This document shows positions 27,838-36,274 of a stretch of DNA of 64,000 bases, piece by piece. The stretch lies in contig JAZAHA010000046.1 in the NCBI GenBank assembly GCA_036231565.1, positions 1-64,000 of the forward strand. Direction: 5' to 3'. Positions within the stretch are counted from its first letter, which is position 1. Every line of letters starts with the position of its first letter. The translations under genes and the position numbers were made by a program. The notes below the pieces were generated by a model that worked only from the letters and a program-made list of their open reading frames with translations, did no database searches and was not told where the DNA came from. The DNA is from Maricaulis sp036231565 (lineage in GTDB: Bacteria > Pseudomonadota > Alphaproteobacteria > Caulobacterales > Maricaulaceae).

Positions 27838-28610
27838 GCGGAGAGGACATTCTCATCTCCGTGCGGGGGCTGCGCTCCCAGTTCGGCGATCACGTGGTAC
27901 ATGACAATCTCGATCTGGACATCCGCCGCGGCGAGATCCTGGGCGTGGTCGGCGGGTCAGGCACCGGCAAGACGGTGATGATGAACGCCATTCTCGGCCT
28001 GAGAAAACCCGAAGCCGGCGAGATCCGGCTGAATGGCCGGCTGTTTGACGAGATGAGTACGGCCGAACGGCGGCGCGTCGACAGCCGCTGGGGCGTGCTG
28101 TTCCAGAACGGCGCCCTGTTTACCTCGCTCAATGTGCTGGAAAACGTCATGGCGCCGTTGCGCGAGCATGTCGACATGCCGGTCTCGCTGATGGAGGAGA
28201 TCGCCGGCATGAAGATCGGCCTCGCCGGTCTGCAACCGGAAGCGGCGACACGCTTTCCCGCCGAACTCTCCGGCGGCATGCGCAAGCGCGTCGCCCTGGC
28301 GCGCGCGCTGGCGCTGGATCCGGAGATCCTGTTTCTCGACGAGCCCACGGCCGGGCTCGACCCGATCGGTGCGGCCGCCTTCGACAGCCTCGTACTGGAG
28401 CTGTCGCGGGCGCTGGGCCTGACCATCATGATGATTACCCACGATCTCGACAGCCTCTACGCGATCTGCGACCGGGTGGCCGTACTCGCCGACAAGCGGG
28501 TCGAGGTTGTCGCTCCGATCCGCGAACTGCTGGATCATCCGCATCCGTGGATCCAGGAATACTTCCACGGTCCGCGCGGCCGCGCCGCGCTGGCCGGAAA
28601 GGAGATTTAG
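27834..28610 (+). CDS. MlaF-type ABC transporter ATP-binding protein
   Basis: The 258-residue ATPase has Walker A GGSGTGKTVMMNAI, the Q-loop LFQNGALFTSL, the signature ELSGGMRKRVALARALALDP, Walker B ILFLDEPTAGLDP and the switch His in MITHDLDSL. The GGM variant of the signature is typical for MCE transporters. It powers lipid movement by the permease before it and the MCE protein after it. Coupled by ATGA to the permease gene. Confidence 0.93.
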   Translation: MSGEDILISVRGLRSQFGDHVVHDNLDLDIRRGEILGVVGGSGTGKTVMMNAILGLRKPEAGEIRLNGRLFDEMSTAERRRVDSRWGVLFQNGALFTSLNVLENVMAPLREHVDMPVSLMEEIAGMKIGLAGLQPEAATRFPAELSGGMRKRVALARALALDPEILFLDEPTAGLDPIGAAAFDSLVLELSRALGLTIMMITHDLDSLYAICDRVAVLADKRVEVVAPIRELLDHPHPWIQEYFHGPRGRAALAGKEI

Positions 28611-28612
28611 GC

Positions 28613-29563
28613 ATGGAAACCAAAGCCCATCACGCGCTGGTCGGCCTGTTCACCGTCCTGCTTGCCGCCGCCCTCGGCTTCTTCGCTCTCTGGCTGGGCA
28701 AGATCTCCTTCGACGAGGATTACGCTCTCTATGACATCGTGTTCGACGGGCCTGTGCGCGGGCTGCGCGAGAGCGGCGAGGTGCGCTTCAACGGCATCCA
28801 GGTCGGCGAGGTGATCGAGCTGGAACTGGACGAGCAGAGCCGGGTGATCGCCCGGGTCCGCGTGCTGGCCCAGACGCCGGTCAGGGTGGACAGTTTCGCC
28901 CAGCTCGAACCGCAGGGTCTGACGGGCCTGTCCTATATCCTGATCTCGGGCGGCTCGCCCAATGCCCAGCGCCTGCTCAGCCCGCCGGGGCGCCAGCCGC
29001 CGAAAATCTTCGCCCGGCGGGCCCAGCTGGAAGGCCTGTTCGAAGGGTCTGAAGACGTGCTCGATGCGGCCCAGACGGCGCTGTTCCGCCTGTCGGCCCT
29101 GCTCAGCGAGCAGAATGTCGACGAGGTGTCGGAAACCCTGTCCAACCTGCGCGCCCTGACCGAGCGGCTGAGTGCCGAGGACGCCCTGATCGCCGACATG
29201 CGCCAGGCGATCGGCCGCATCGACACGGCGGCCGGCGATATCTCGGCTGCGGCCAATTCGCTGGAGCAGTTCGGCACCACCGCCGAGCGCTTCCTGGTCA
29301 ATGATCTGACCCCGGCGGTCAACGAGACCACGCTGGCAGCCCAGGCGGTCAACCAGGCGGCTGTCAATACCGACACCATGATCCGCACCATCACGCCGCC
29401 GCTGGAGGACTTTGCCGACAGCGGGCTGCAGGATCTCAACCGCGCCTCGTCCGACCTGCGCCGCCTGATCGCGACGCTGGAGCGCATCGCCCTGGAAATC
29501 GAGAGCAATCCCGGTGCCTTCGTCGCCGGCTCGCCCCGTGAAACCGTGGAGGTCCCGCAATGA
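28613..29563 (+). CDS. MCE-domain (MlaD-like) protein
   Basis: The 316-residue protein has one N-terminal membrane helix (LVGLFTVLLAAALGFFALWLG). A single MCE domain (about 37-115; GPVRGLRESGEVRFNGIQVG and LTGLSYILISGG) follows, and then a long helical region with heptads (residues 150-300). MCE proteins form hexameric lipid tunnels on the periplasmic side. The next gene overlaps by four bases and encodes a partner lipoprotein. Confidence 0.9.
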   Translation: METKAHHALVGLFTVLLAAALGFFALWLGKISFDEDYALYDIVFDGPVRGLRESGEVRFNGIQVGEVIELELDEQSRVIARVRVLAQTPVRVDSFAQLEPQGLTGLSYILISGGSPNAQRLLSPPGRQPPKIFARRAQLEGLFEGSEDVLDAAQTALFRLSALLSEQNVDEVSETLSNLRALTERLSAEDALIADMRQAIGRIDTAAGDISAAANSLEQFGTTAERFLVNDLTPAVNETTLAAQAVNQAAVNTDTMIRTITPPLEDFADSGLQDLNRASSDLRRLIATLERIALEIESNPGAFVAGSPRETVEVPQ

Positions 29564-30210
29564 GCGGAACACGTTTCCTCAAGCCCGCGCTGATCGCGCT
29601 GGGCCTGCTGCCGGTGGCAGCCTGTGTCTCGCTGCTGCCCGAGAGCGTACCGGTCTCGGTCTATCGCCTGTCCTCGCCGGAGCCGCGCGAATGGAGTGGC
29701 AACAGCGAGAACTGGACGATTATCGAGATCGAGATGCCGCAGGCGCCGCGCGGCCTGTCCGGCGACCAGATCGCGCTGGTGCGGGACGGGCAGAGCCTGG
29801 CCTATATCCATGGCGCGCGCTGGATCGCCCCGGCGCCCGGCCTGCTGCAGAGCCTGGTGATTGACACCTTCAACGCCGAACAGGCGCGCCTGGCGCCGGC
29901 CCGGCCGGAGGACGGGGTGCGGGCCGATTACGAGCTGCATCTCGATCTGCGCCAGTTCGAGGCGGACTATGATCATGGCGACAGCGCTGCGCCGACCGTG
30001 CGTGTGCGCATCGCAGCGCGGCTGGTGGCCGAGCATGGCCGCCGCTTTGTCGGCGCGCGGGTGTTTTCCGCAGAACGCCGGGCGTCGGAGAACCGCACCG
30101 GCGCCATCGTGGACGCCTTCGATGCAGCCGCGATCTCGATCAGTCGTGATATCGCCGGCTGGACCGCCATGGCGACGGACGGGCAGCACAGCGAGGCTGG
30201 CGGCGAATAG
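29560..30210 (+). CDS. ABC-type transport auxiliary lipoprotein (PqiC-like)
   Basis: The 216-residue lipoprotein has the lipobox LLPVAAC near residue 20. The following domain matches the ABC_trans_aux/PqiC family: VSVYRLSSPEPRE, then MARWIAPAPGLLQSLVIDTF-type sequence around ARWIAPAPGLLQ, and DYELHLDLRQFEADY. It probably sits in the outer membrane as the acceptor end of the MCE system. Last gene of the MCE operon. Confidence 0.82.
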   Translation: MSGTRFLKPALIALGLLPVAACVSLLPESVPVSVYRLSSPEPREWSGNSENWTIIEIEMPQAPRGLSGDQIALVRDGQSLAYIHGARWIAPAPGLLQSLVIDTFNAEQARLAPARPEDGVRADYELHLDLRQFEADYDHGDSAAPTVRVRIAARLVAEHGRRFVGARVFSAERRASENRTGAIVDAFDAAAISISRDIAGWTAMATDGQHSEAGGE

Positions 30211-30233
30211 CCGGCGCCGAGCCCCGGTCAGAT

Positions 30234-32237
30234 CTAGTCGTCGGAGCGCTTCTTGCGGTTTGAGGGGGCAGGCCCGCCATCCTCGTCCTGAGGCATGTTG
30301 GACAGCAGGTCTTTCCAGCGCCAGCCGGGATCGCCCTGGCTGCGGCGGCCGCCGCGTTCCGGGAAACCGACACTGTTGTCGCCGCGCGGACGGTCCTCGG
30401 CCGGCGCTGCCGGTGTTTCGCCATCCTCGTCCGAAGCGTTCTTCGTGTCCGGATCGGCCGCAGCCGCATCCGGTGCAGGCGACGAGCGCCGCCGCTGCAG
30501 CGGGTCCGGCAGTTCGTTGGCACCGAGATCGGGCACGCGCCGCCCGCCGGCCACGCTGCCCATGCGCAGCATGAAGTCGCTGAGCAATTCGTAATTCTGG
30601 CGGATGCGGGCCTGGAAGGCGGCGTCGATTTCCTGGGCTTCCTCGGCGGCTGCCATGGCGGCGGCATTCAGCCCGTCCAGCCCGCGGCGCAGAGCATCGG
30701 CGGCTTCCTGGGCCCGGTCGCGCGCCATGACGGGCATTTCCGCGAGACGTTGGGTCATGGTCTCGATCTGACGTTCGACCGACTGGCTCTCGGTGCGCGC
30801 GGTCTCCAGGACAGCCTCGAGACGGCGGCGCACGGAATCGGCGGCCTCGTCAGCAGCCCGCGATGCGCGTTGTGTGAGCTTCTCGGCTTCGGCCAGGCGG
30901 GCTTCGAAAGCCTCGTCGGAGCGGCGGGCGGCTTCATAGGCCGTCTCATTGGTCTTCTCGACCTTGGAGGAGACGATGTCGGCCTGTTTTTCTATCGCCT
31001 CGATCGCGGCTTCGGAGACCTCCTTGGCCTCCTGCGCGGAGGCGATCAGGCGGGCCAGTGCAGCCTCGTGCTCGCTGGCGGCGTGTTCGGTTTCCGACCG
31101 GACCCGGCCGGCCATGTCGTCGGCCCGGGCCAAGGCGGCGTCTACCGCCTCGCGGAAGGCTTCGGCACCGGACGATGCCGCCGACTTCAGTGCGCCGGCG
31201 CCTTCCTGGGCTGTCCTGGCCATGACTTCCAGCTCGGCCTTGTGGAAGTCCAGCGCAGCGGCGATCTTTTCCTGCTCCTGGCGCAGCGCCTCGCTGGCCT
31301 CGCTCAGGCGCTGGCGGTGTTTCACATAGGCCGCGTCGAGGTTTTCGGAGCGCTCCTTGAGACCGTTGGACAGGTCACGCAGATGATCGGCGCGCTCGGT
31401 GATGACGGAGGCAGCCTGGTCGCTGCGTTCGACAATCGCCGTACCGGCAGCATCCAGGTCGCTCAGGCTGGCGCGGATACGCTTCTCGCTGTCGCTGGCC
31501 TGGGAGGCGGCGAGCTCGGCTGCGGCGGCGACCATTTTCGACTGGTCGGAAATCGCGGCGGCAATCAGGGCGGCCTTGTCGTCGAGGGATTCGGAGACCT
31601 CACCCAGGCGCAGGCGTTCGCTCCGCAGATCCTTCAACAGGCCTTCTGCACGGTCGCGCGCATCGGTCGCCGACTGCTCAAGCGTGTCGGCATGGTGCGC
31701 GATGACCTCTTCCATGGCGGCAAGGCGGGCGAGGGCGCTTTCCAGCGCCGCATTGATCCGCTCGACCTCGTCGGAGACAGCATCGGACAGGCTCTGGACT
31801 TCATGTTCGGCGTAACGCGCCGGTTCGACCAGCTTGCGCAGGGCGATCTCGACGCGTCGCGTATTGCGGCCGCTGCGTACGACTTCCCGCGCCATCAGGC
31901 CGCTCATGATGAAGAGCAGGGCCGGGGCAATGGCAAAAACCGACAGGCCGGTCAGCTGACCGAAACCGTATTGTGTCAGTGCATCCAGCGACTGGATGCC
32001 CAGATATCCCCAGATGAAAGCGCCTGCGGCACCGATCCACAACAGTGCGAACGTGTTGCCCAGCCAGACCATCCAGTTGCCGCTGGACTTGCCGCCGGCA
32101 TCGTCCCATTGCGGATTCTGGGAAGCCTGGGTGGACAGCGCATGCGATTGCGCTGTGGCGACCGGTGAATCCTGAGCGTCATCCGCCATATTCATCTCCG
32201 CCAGTTCGATTGTCTGGTCCTGGGTGTGTCTGGTCAT
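30234..32237 (-). CDS. Membrane-anchored coiled-coil protein, TipN-like polarity factor candidate
   Basis: The 667-residue protein has a soluble N-terminus, two transmembrane helices (about 56-80, MVWLGNTFALLWIGAAGAFI, and 92-115), then some 430 residues of nearly continuous coiled coil rich in Ala, Glu, Arg and Ser (to about 560). The disordered acidic tail ends in a conserved-looking GWRWKDLLSNM. That layout matches TipN of Caulobacter, which marks the new pole and positions flagellum assembly, though TipN is longer (about 880 residues). Identification rests on architecture and the WKDLL tail, so it is tentative. Confidence 0.6.
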   Translation of the reverse strand: MTRHTQDQTIELAEMNMADDAQDSPVATAQSHALSTQASQNPQWDDAGGKSSGNWMVWLGNTFALLWIGAAGAFIWGYLGIQSLDALTQYGFGQLTGLSVFAIAPALLFIMSGLMAREVVRSGRNTRRVEIALRKLVEPARYAEHEVQSLSDAVSDEVERINAALESALARLAAMEEVIAHHADTLEQSATDARDRAEGLLKDLRSERLRLGEVSESLDDKAALIAAAISDQSKMVAAAAELAASQASDSEKRIRASLSDLDAAGTAIVERSDQAASVITERADHLRDLSNGLKERSENLDAAYVKHRQRLSEASEALRQEQEKIAAALDFHKAELEVMARTAQEGAGALKSAASSGAEAFREAVDAALARADDMAGRVRSETEHAASEHEAALARLIASAQEAKEVSEAAIEAIEKQADIVSSKVEKTNETAYEAARRSDEAFEARLAEAEKLTQRASRAADEAADSVRRRLEAVLETARTESQSVERQIETMTQRLAEMPVMARDRAQEAADALRRGLDGLNAAAMAAAEEAQEIDAAFQARIRQNYELLSDFMLRMGSVAGGRRVPDLGANELPDPLQRRRSSPAPDAAAADPDTKNASDEDGETPAAPAEDRPRGDNSVGFPERGGRRSQGDPGWRWKDLLSNMPQDEDGGPAPSNRKKRSDD

Positions 32238-32394
32238 TCCGGGCCCGATTGGCTGCCTGCACCCGGCGCCGGATCAAGCCCTGCGCGCGCCGGATTGTTC
32301 ATTATGGCAGACAATAGGCGTAAATGCGCGCCGGACACACAGATAATCTATGCGGAACCGGTATTTGACGGAAAACCGGAGACTGGCGGCACGG

Positions 32395-32670
32395 TCAGCT
32401 GCGATAGCTGAGCGGCGGCTCGGACACCAGGCGCGGTGTCTCCTCGATCCGGAACAGGCCGCCGGCCGCATCCGCGCAATCGCCCAACGAAGTCGACTTG
32501 TAACCCACGCCTTGGAAGACGTAGTCCTGACCGGTCACATAGACAGCCGATAGGGTGCGGTATTCGGCCGGGCCGACCGCGGCGCAATCGACCGCCTCGA
32601 CCTCGATACCGACGGAGGACAAGGCCGCCAGCGCGAGCCATTCAATCAGCGAAGCGAGAAACTGGATCAT
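32395..32670 (-). CDS. Small hypothetical protein
   Basis: A 91-residue frame begins at the ATG at 32670 (an ATG at 32700 would give 101). It has a hydrophobic N-terminal segment (FLASLIEWLALAALSSVGI) that could be a signal peptide or anchor, and two Cys in the mature part (EAVDCAAVG and LGDCADAAG). Codon third positions are GC-rich as in the neighbours. No family is recognised. The gap on either side (32238-32394 and 32671-32810) shows nothing else. Confidence 0.45.
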   Translation of the reverse strand: MIQFLASLIEWLALAALSSVGIEVEAVDCAAVGPAEYRTLSAVYVTGQDYVFQGVGYKSTSLGDCADAAGGLFRIEETPRLVSEPPLSYRS

Positions 32671-32810
32671 CCCAAACGTGCACCCTACGATCCGATTCAA
32701 CCCCTCACGAGGGTATGACGCGTTATATCCAAGACGCGTTCATGGAAGATGGGAATTTTGTGAATTGTTTGTAAGCATGGTGGCGGAAATGCGGCAGGAG
32801 CAGCACGATC

Positions 32811-33977
32811 ATGGATGAGCGCGACGGGGCCGGGTTGCATCGCTTGCTCGGGCTTTGCGCTTTTGGTCTTCTGCTGGCCAACCTGCCGGGCATGGCGGGC
32901 GTGTGGCCCTCCGCCGACCTGCCGGAGATCGGCGGCCGGACGCTGGGCGCTGCCGGCTCTGTGGTCTGGTGGACAGGTCAGACCTTCGTCTCATGGACGT
33001 TCAATATCGTGCTGATCGCGGCGTTCGGGGGCTGGTTGGGCTGGCAACAGGACCGGGGCTTGCGGGTGCCGCTGGGCTGGATGCTCCTGCTGGGCCTGGT
33101 TCTGGCCTATCTCGTCTGGTTCGGAGAGCTGATCTCGATCCTGGCGATCGCAAGCATGATTGCCTTGCCGCTGCGGGCCATGCAGCCGGTATCGCGCCTT
33201 GTCACGGCGCTGGTCCTGGTCGGCGGGACGCTGCTGATCGTGGTCGCGGGGTCGGCCGTGACGGCGCTCCTGCCCGATACGATGGAGCCCGGCCAGCTGC
33301 TGGGTTTCGGTGCCGAACAGGTCGCCGAAGCCGAAGCGGCACACCGGGCCGGCTATTTCGCGCAATTGCCCCGCAACATGGCAACGGCGTTGCAATGGCA
33401 TCTCATGGAGGTCGTCTTCCTGGGCGGCGGCGTTCTGGGGCTGGCAATGATCGGCATGCTGGCCCTGGAGACCGGATTTGCCGGCGGGCGGTGGGCACCG
33501 ATGCACTATGTCCTGGTCGCGGCCGTCTGCCTGGGGCTCGGCCTGCCGCTGACCGGATGGGCCGCTGCGGCGGCTCTGGCGCGGGACTTCGCTCCGTCCG
33601 GCCTCTGGCAAAGCAATGGCGCCCACGCGACTGGCGCCTTGCTGTGCGCGACCGGGTTCGCGGCGCTGATCAGTCTGGCGGGCAATCAGGTCCGTCTCGC
33701 ACCGGTCACCCGACTTCTCGAACAGGCCGGTGAGATCTGGCTCAGCCTCTATACCGGCCAGCTTCTGATCGGGCTTGCCCTGTTTTCCCTGCTGCCCGGC
33801 CTGTCGCTTTACGGACGGCTGAGCCCGGCCGGGCTGGCCCTGACCGGTTTTCTCCTGTGCGCGGTGCAGGCTGTGGCGGTCTGGGCCTGGAGCCGGTCCT
33901 TCCGGACGGGCCCTGTGGAGTGGCTGCTGGACGGGCTGTCCCGCCGGCAGTTCGGCCCGCTGCGCCGTTTGTCTTAA
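32811..33977 (+). CDS. DUF418-family integral membrane protein
   Basis: The 388-residue membrane protein has about nine to ten helices. It starts with the family's N-terminal helix (LLGLCAFGLLLANLPGMAG) and contains, near its C-terminus, the DUF418 region LYTGQLLIGLALFSLLPGL. Members (YeiB-like) are of unknown function, with suggested links to transport or acyl modification. It is convergent with the maleylacetoacetate isomerase gene, the stop codons overlapping by four bases. Confidence 0.75.
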   Translation: MDERDGAGLHRLLGLCAFGLLLANLPGMAGVWPSADLPEIGGRTLGAAGSVVWWTGQTFVSWTFNIVLIAAFGGWLGWQQDRGLRVPLGWMLLLGLVLAYLVWFGELISILAIASMIALPLRAMQPVSRLVTALVLVGGTLLIVVAGSAVTALLPDTMEPGQLLGFGAEQVAEAEAAHRAGYFAQLPRNMATALQWHLMEVVFLGGGVLGLAMIGMLALETGFAGGRWAPMHYVLVAAVCLGLGLPLTGWAAAAALARDFAPSGLWQSNGAHATGALLCATGFAALISLAGNQVRLAPVTRLLEQAGEIWLSLYTGQLLIGLALFSLLPGLSLYGRLSPAGLALTGFLLCAVQAVAVWAWSRSFRTGPVEWLLDGLSRRQFGPLRRLS

Positions 33978-34621
33978 GCCTCAGCGTCAGGCTGGTTTTC
34001 CGGTTCGGCGTCCCGGAAGGCGGGCAGGGCCCGCGCGGCCTCGTCCGCCGCCAGCAGGGTGGGGCAGTTCGAGATGTCGGCGCCCCACCGGCGGGCATTG
34101 TACATCTGTGGCACCAGATAAACCTCGGCGAGACCGGGCTTGTCGCCATGCAGGAAAGGCGTGGTGCGAGGATGTGCGGCGACCATGGTTTCCAGTGACT
34201 GCAGACCGGACCCGATCCAGCGCTGGGCCCAGGCCTTCATGCCCTCCGGGCCCTGGCCCAGATCGCCGGCGATGGCCTTCAGGATGCGCAGGTTTTGCAC
34301 CGGATGGATATCGCAGGCGATCACCGACGCCCAGCCGCGCACGAGGCAGCGCGCTTGCGCGGATGAAGGCAGCAGGGCCGGCTGCGGCCAGGTCTCCTCG
34401 ATCCATTCCAGGATGGCCGGCGATTGCAGCAGGCGCTGGCCGTCGTGTTCCAGCACGGGCACCAGACCCTGCGGCTGGATGCGCCGCCAGTCCTCACCAT
34501 TCTGCTCGCCGTCCTTCAGATTGATCGAGACCTGCTCATAGGCAACGCCCTTGAGATTGAGGGCGATCCGCAGGCGGTAGGCGGCGCTTGAGCGCCAGTA
34601 GCCATAGAGCGTTGTGGTCAT
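33974..34621 (-). CDS. maiA: Maleylacetoacetate isomerase (zeta-class GST)
   Basis: The 215-residue protein is a zeta-class glutathione transferase that isomerises maleylacetoacetate to fumarylacetoacetate in tyrosine and phenylalanine breakdown. The N-terminal motif SSAAYRLRIALNLKGVAYE corresponds to the family's SSCS-x-R-V-R-IAL, with Ala where the third-position Cys usually lies. QPQG-type GSH contact is at RIQPQGLVPVLEHD. Its ATG overlaps the FAH-family gene by four bases, which supports the pathway assignment. Confidence 0.87.
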   Translation of the reverse strand: MTTTLYGYWRSSAAYRLRIALNLKGVAYEQVSINLKDGEQNGEDWRRIQPQGLVPVLEHDGQRLLQSPAILEWIEETWPQPALLPSSAQARCLVRGWASVIACDIHPVQNLRILKAIAGDLGQGPEGMKAWAQRWIGSGLQSLETMVAAHPRTTPFLHGDKPGLAEVYLVPQMYNARRWGADISNCPTLLAADEAARALPAFRDAEPENQPDAEA

Positions 34622-35265
34622 GAGCGGGCCTCCGGGATGGAGAATTCCAGCACCGGCAGGCCGGCGATCTCCGCCTTGACCGTGTCGCCCGCCTTGAGCG
34701 GGCCGACGCCGGCCGGCGTGCCCGTGAAGACGAGGTCGCCGGCGCCGAGCGTGAAGAAGCGGCCCAGTTCGGCCAACAGCGCATCCGGTGCCAGGATCAT
34801 CTGGTCCAGATCGCCCGACTGGCGGGTCTCGCCATTGACCGAGAGGCTGATCGCACCGGACGCCGGCGGCGGTCCGGCGCGCAGGGCGCTGACCGGCGCG
34901 CTGTCGCGGAACGCCTTGGCGATTTCCCAGGGCGCGGACTTTTCCTTCAGCCGGGCCTGCAGGTCGCGCTTGGTCAGATCCACCCCGACGCCGCTGGCGA
35001 CGACCGCCCCGTTCTCGCCGAGGGCCAGCACGAGCTCGACTTCATGGTGCAGATCCGCGGTCTCGGCCGGATAGGCGATGGTGCTGTCCGGTGTTACGGC
35101 GTCGGCAGGTTTCATGAAGAAAATCGCCTCCGCCTTCGCCCCCATCTCCTTTGCGTGATCGGCGTAATTGCGGCCGATGCAGAAGACACGGGCAACCGGG
35201 AAGGAACGGCTGTCGCCGTCGATGGCAAGGCGGGGCCGGGCAGGCGGCGTCACGAAGTCGGTCAT
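34618..35265 (-). CDS. Fumarylacetoacetate hydrolase (FAH) family enzyme
   Basis: The 215-residue protein matches the small FAHD1-like group. FCIGRNYADHAKEMG leads into the metal-binding HHEVELVLALG, then VDLTKRDLQARLKEKSAPWE and DLVFTGTPAGVGPLKAGD. It hydrolyses acylpyruvates or fumarylacetoacetate-like compounds. The neighbouring maiA suggests the homogentisate route, though the full-length FAH of that route is about 420 residues, so a fumarylpyruvate type is equally possible. Confidence 0.85.
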   Translation of the reverse strand: MTDFVTPPARPRLAIDGDSRSFPVARVFCIGRNYADHAKEMGAKAEAIFFMKPADAVTPDSTIAYPAETADLHHEVELVLALGENGAVVASGVGVDLTKRDLQARLKEKSAPWEIAKAFRDSAPVSALRAGPPPASGAISLSVNGETRQSGDLDQMILAPDALLAELGRFFTLGAGDLVFTGTPAGVGPLKAGDTVKAEIAGLPVLEFSIPEARS

Positions 35266-35349
35266 GGCGTTTGAGATAGCGCGAGCCGTGCCCTTCCGTC
35301 GAGACAACAATCGCTTGCGGCCTGCGGCCCTGTGTTGCACCACTGCGGC

Positions 35350-35823
35350 ATGACCCGTCCGACCGTGCCTGATACCCCGTCACACCTGCGCCTGCGGGAT
35401 TATCTGCCCTACCGTCTCGCCGCCACATCCAACCTCGTGAGCCGGCTTGTGGCGCGCGCCTATCAGGATCAGTTCGGCGTGACGATCTGGGAATGGCGCG
35501 TGATCGCAATCCTGGGTGAAGGTGTGCCGATGACGGCCCAGGCGATCAGTGACAGTGCGGCCATGGACAAGGTGTCCGTCTCGCGGGCTGTGCGCAGTCT
35601 GGAAGACCGCGGACTGGTGGAGCGTGAGAACCATGCCGCTGACCGGCGCTCGCGCATGTTGCATCTGACGGCTGATGGGCGGCGCGTTTATGATGAAATC
35701 GCGCCGGTCGCTCTCGCGCAGGAAGCGGCCTTGCTGGCCGAGTTTTCCAGCGCGGAAATCAAGATGCTGGCGGGCCTGCTGGACCGGCTGCGGCAACGGT
35801 CCGAGGAATTGTCCGGGGTTTGA
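35350..35823 (+). CDS. MarR-family transcriptional regulator
   Basis: The 157-residue winged-helix protein has the MarR DNA-binding core: MTAQAISDSAAMDKVSVSRA and the wing LVERENHAADRRSRMLHLT. It is transcribed away from the maiA/FAH pair, sharing an 84-base promoter region, so it probably controls them in response to an aromatic ligand (HmgR/HpaR style). The ATG at 35350 is preferred over an upstream TTG. Confidence 0.85.
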   Translation: MTRPTVPDTPSHLRLRDYLPYRLAATSNLVSRLVARAYQDQFGVTIWEWRVIAILGEGVPMTAQAISDSAAMDKVSVSRAVRSLEDRGLVERENHAADRRSRMLHLTADGRRVYDEIAPVALAQEAALLAEFSSAEIKMLAGLLDRLRQRSEELSGV

Positions 35824-36018
35824 TCAGCTGAACGCGTGCGGAGCCGCGCGGCGTGCCGCTAATGCGTGTATCAAAGCCTGATCACCGCGAGCGGTCTGCC
35901 CGGCGCTGCTCGTCATATTCTATGAAATCTTGAAATCTTTCCGTTAAGGCTCCGGTCCTAAGAAACGTTTCATTGACGCCGATGGGCGGCTCCCGGGACA
36001 AGGACAGGGGTCCAGAGG

Positions 36019-36162
36019 ATGCGTTTTCTTGATCTGCCGGTTATTGCCGGATCCTTCTTCGCTGGCCACGCGCGCCTGCTTCCTCAGACGGTGGCGCAGG
36101 CCGCAGAGGCCGCGCGCAGCCTGTGGGAGCATCCCCCATCGCCCCGGGTGACGGGCAAGTGA
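36019..36162 (+). CDS. Possible small protein (47 aa)
   Basis: A short frame starts at an ATG preceded by GGTCCAGAGG and codes for 47 residues. The N-terminus (MRFLDLPVIAGSFFAGHARL) is hydrophobic with a positive charge, the rest is helical and ends VTGK. A hairpin 60 bases downstream could end its transcript. No family is recognised. It lies in an otherwise empty 451-base stretch (35824-36274), where I see no other gene. The frame could be chance. Confidence 0.35.
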   Translation: MRFLDLPVIAGSFFAGHARLLPQTVAQAAEAARSLWEHPPSPRVTGK

Positions 36163-36221
36163 CCTGCCCAGGTTCGCAAGGCCGGCTGATCTCCCCCCTC
36201 CTGACGCCACCTTGCAACGTT

Positions 36222-36261
36222 GAAGGCCCGGAACCGGCGCCCCTCCCGGTGCGGGGCCTTC
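36222..36261 (+). terminator. Hairpin between the small frame and the DUF900 gene
   Basis: The stem GAAGGCCC / GGGCCTTC encloses a second stem (ACCGG / CCGGT). The plus side continues TTGTAT, a weak T-rich tail. It lies 14 bases beyond the stop codon of the minus-strand DUF900 gene and could act on both sides. Confidence 0.5.
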
Positions 36262-36274
36262 TTGTATCCGCAGA

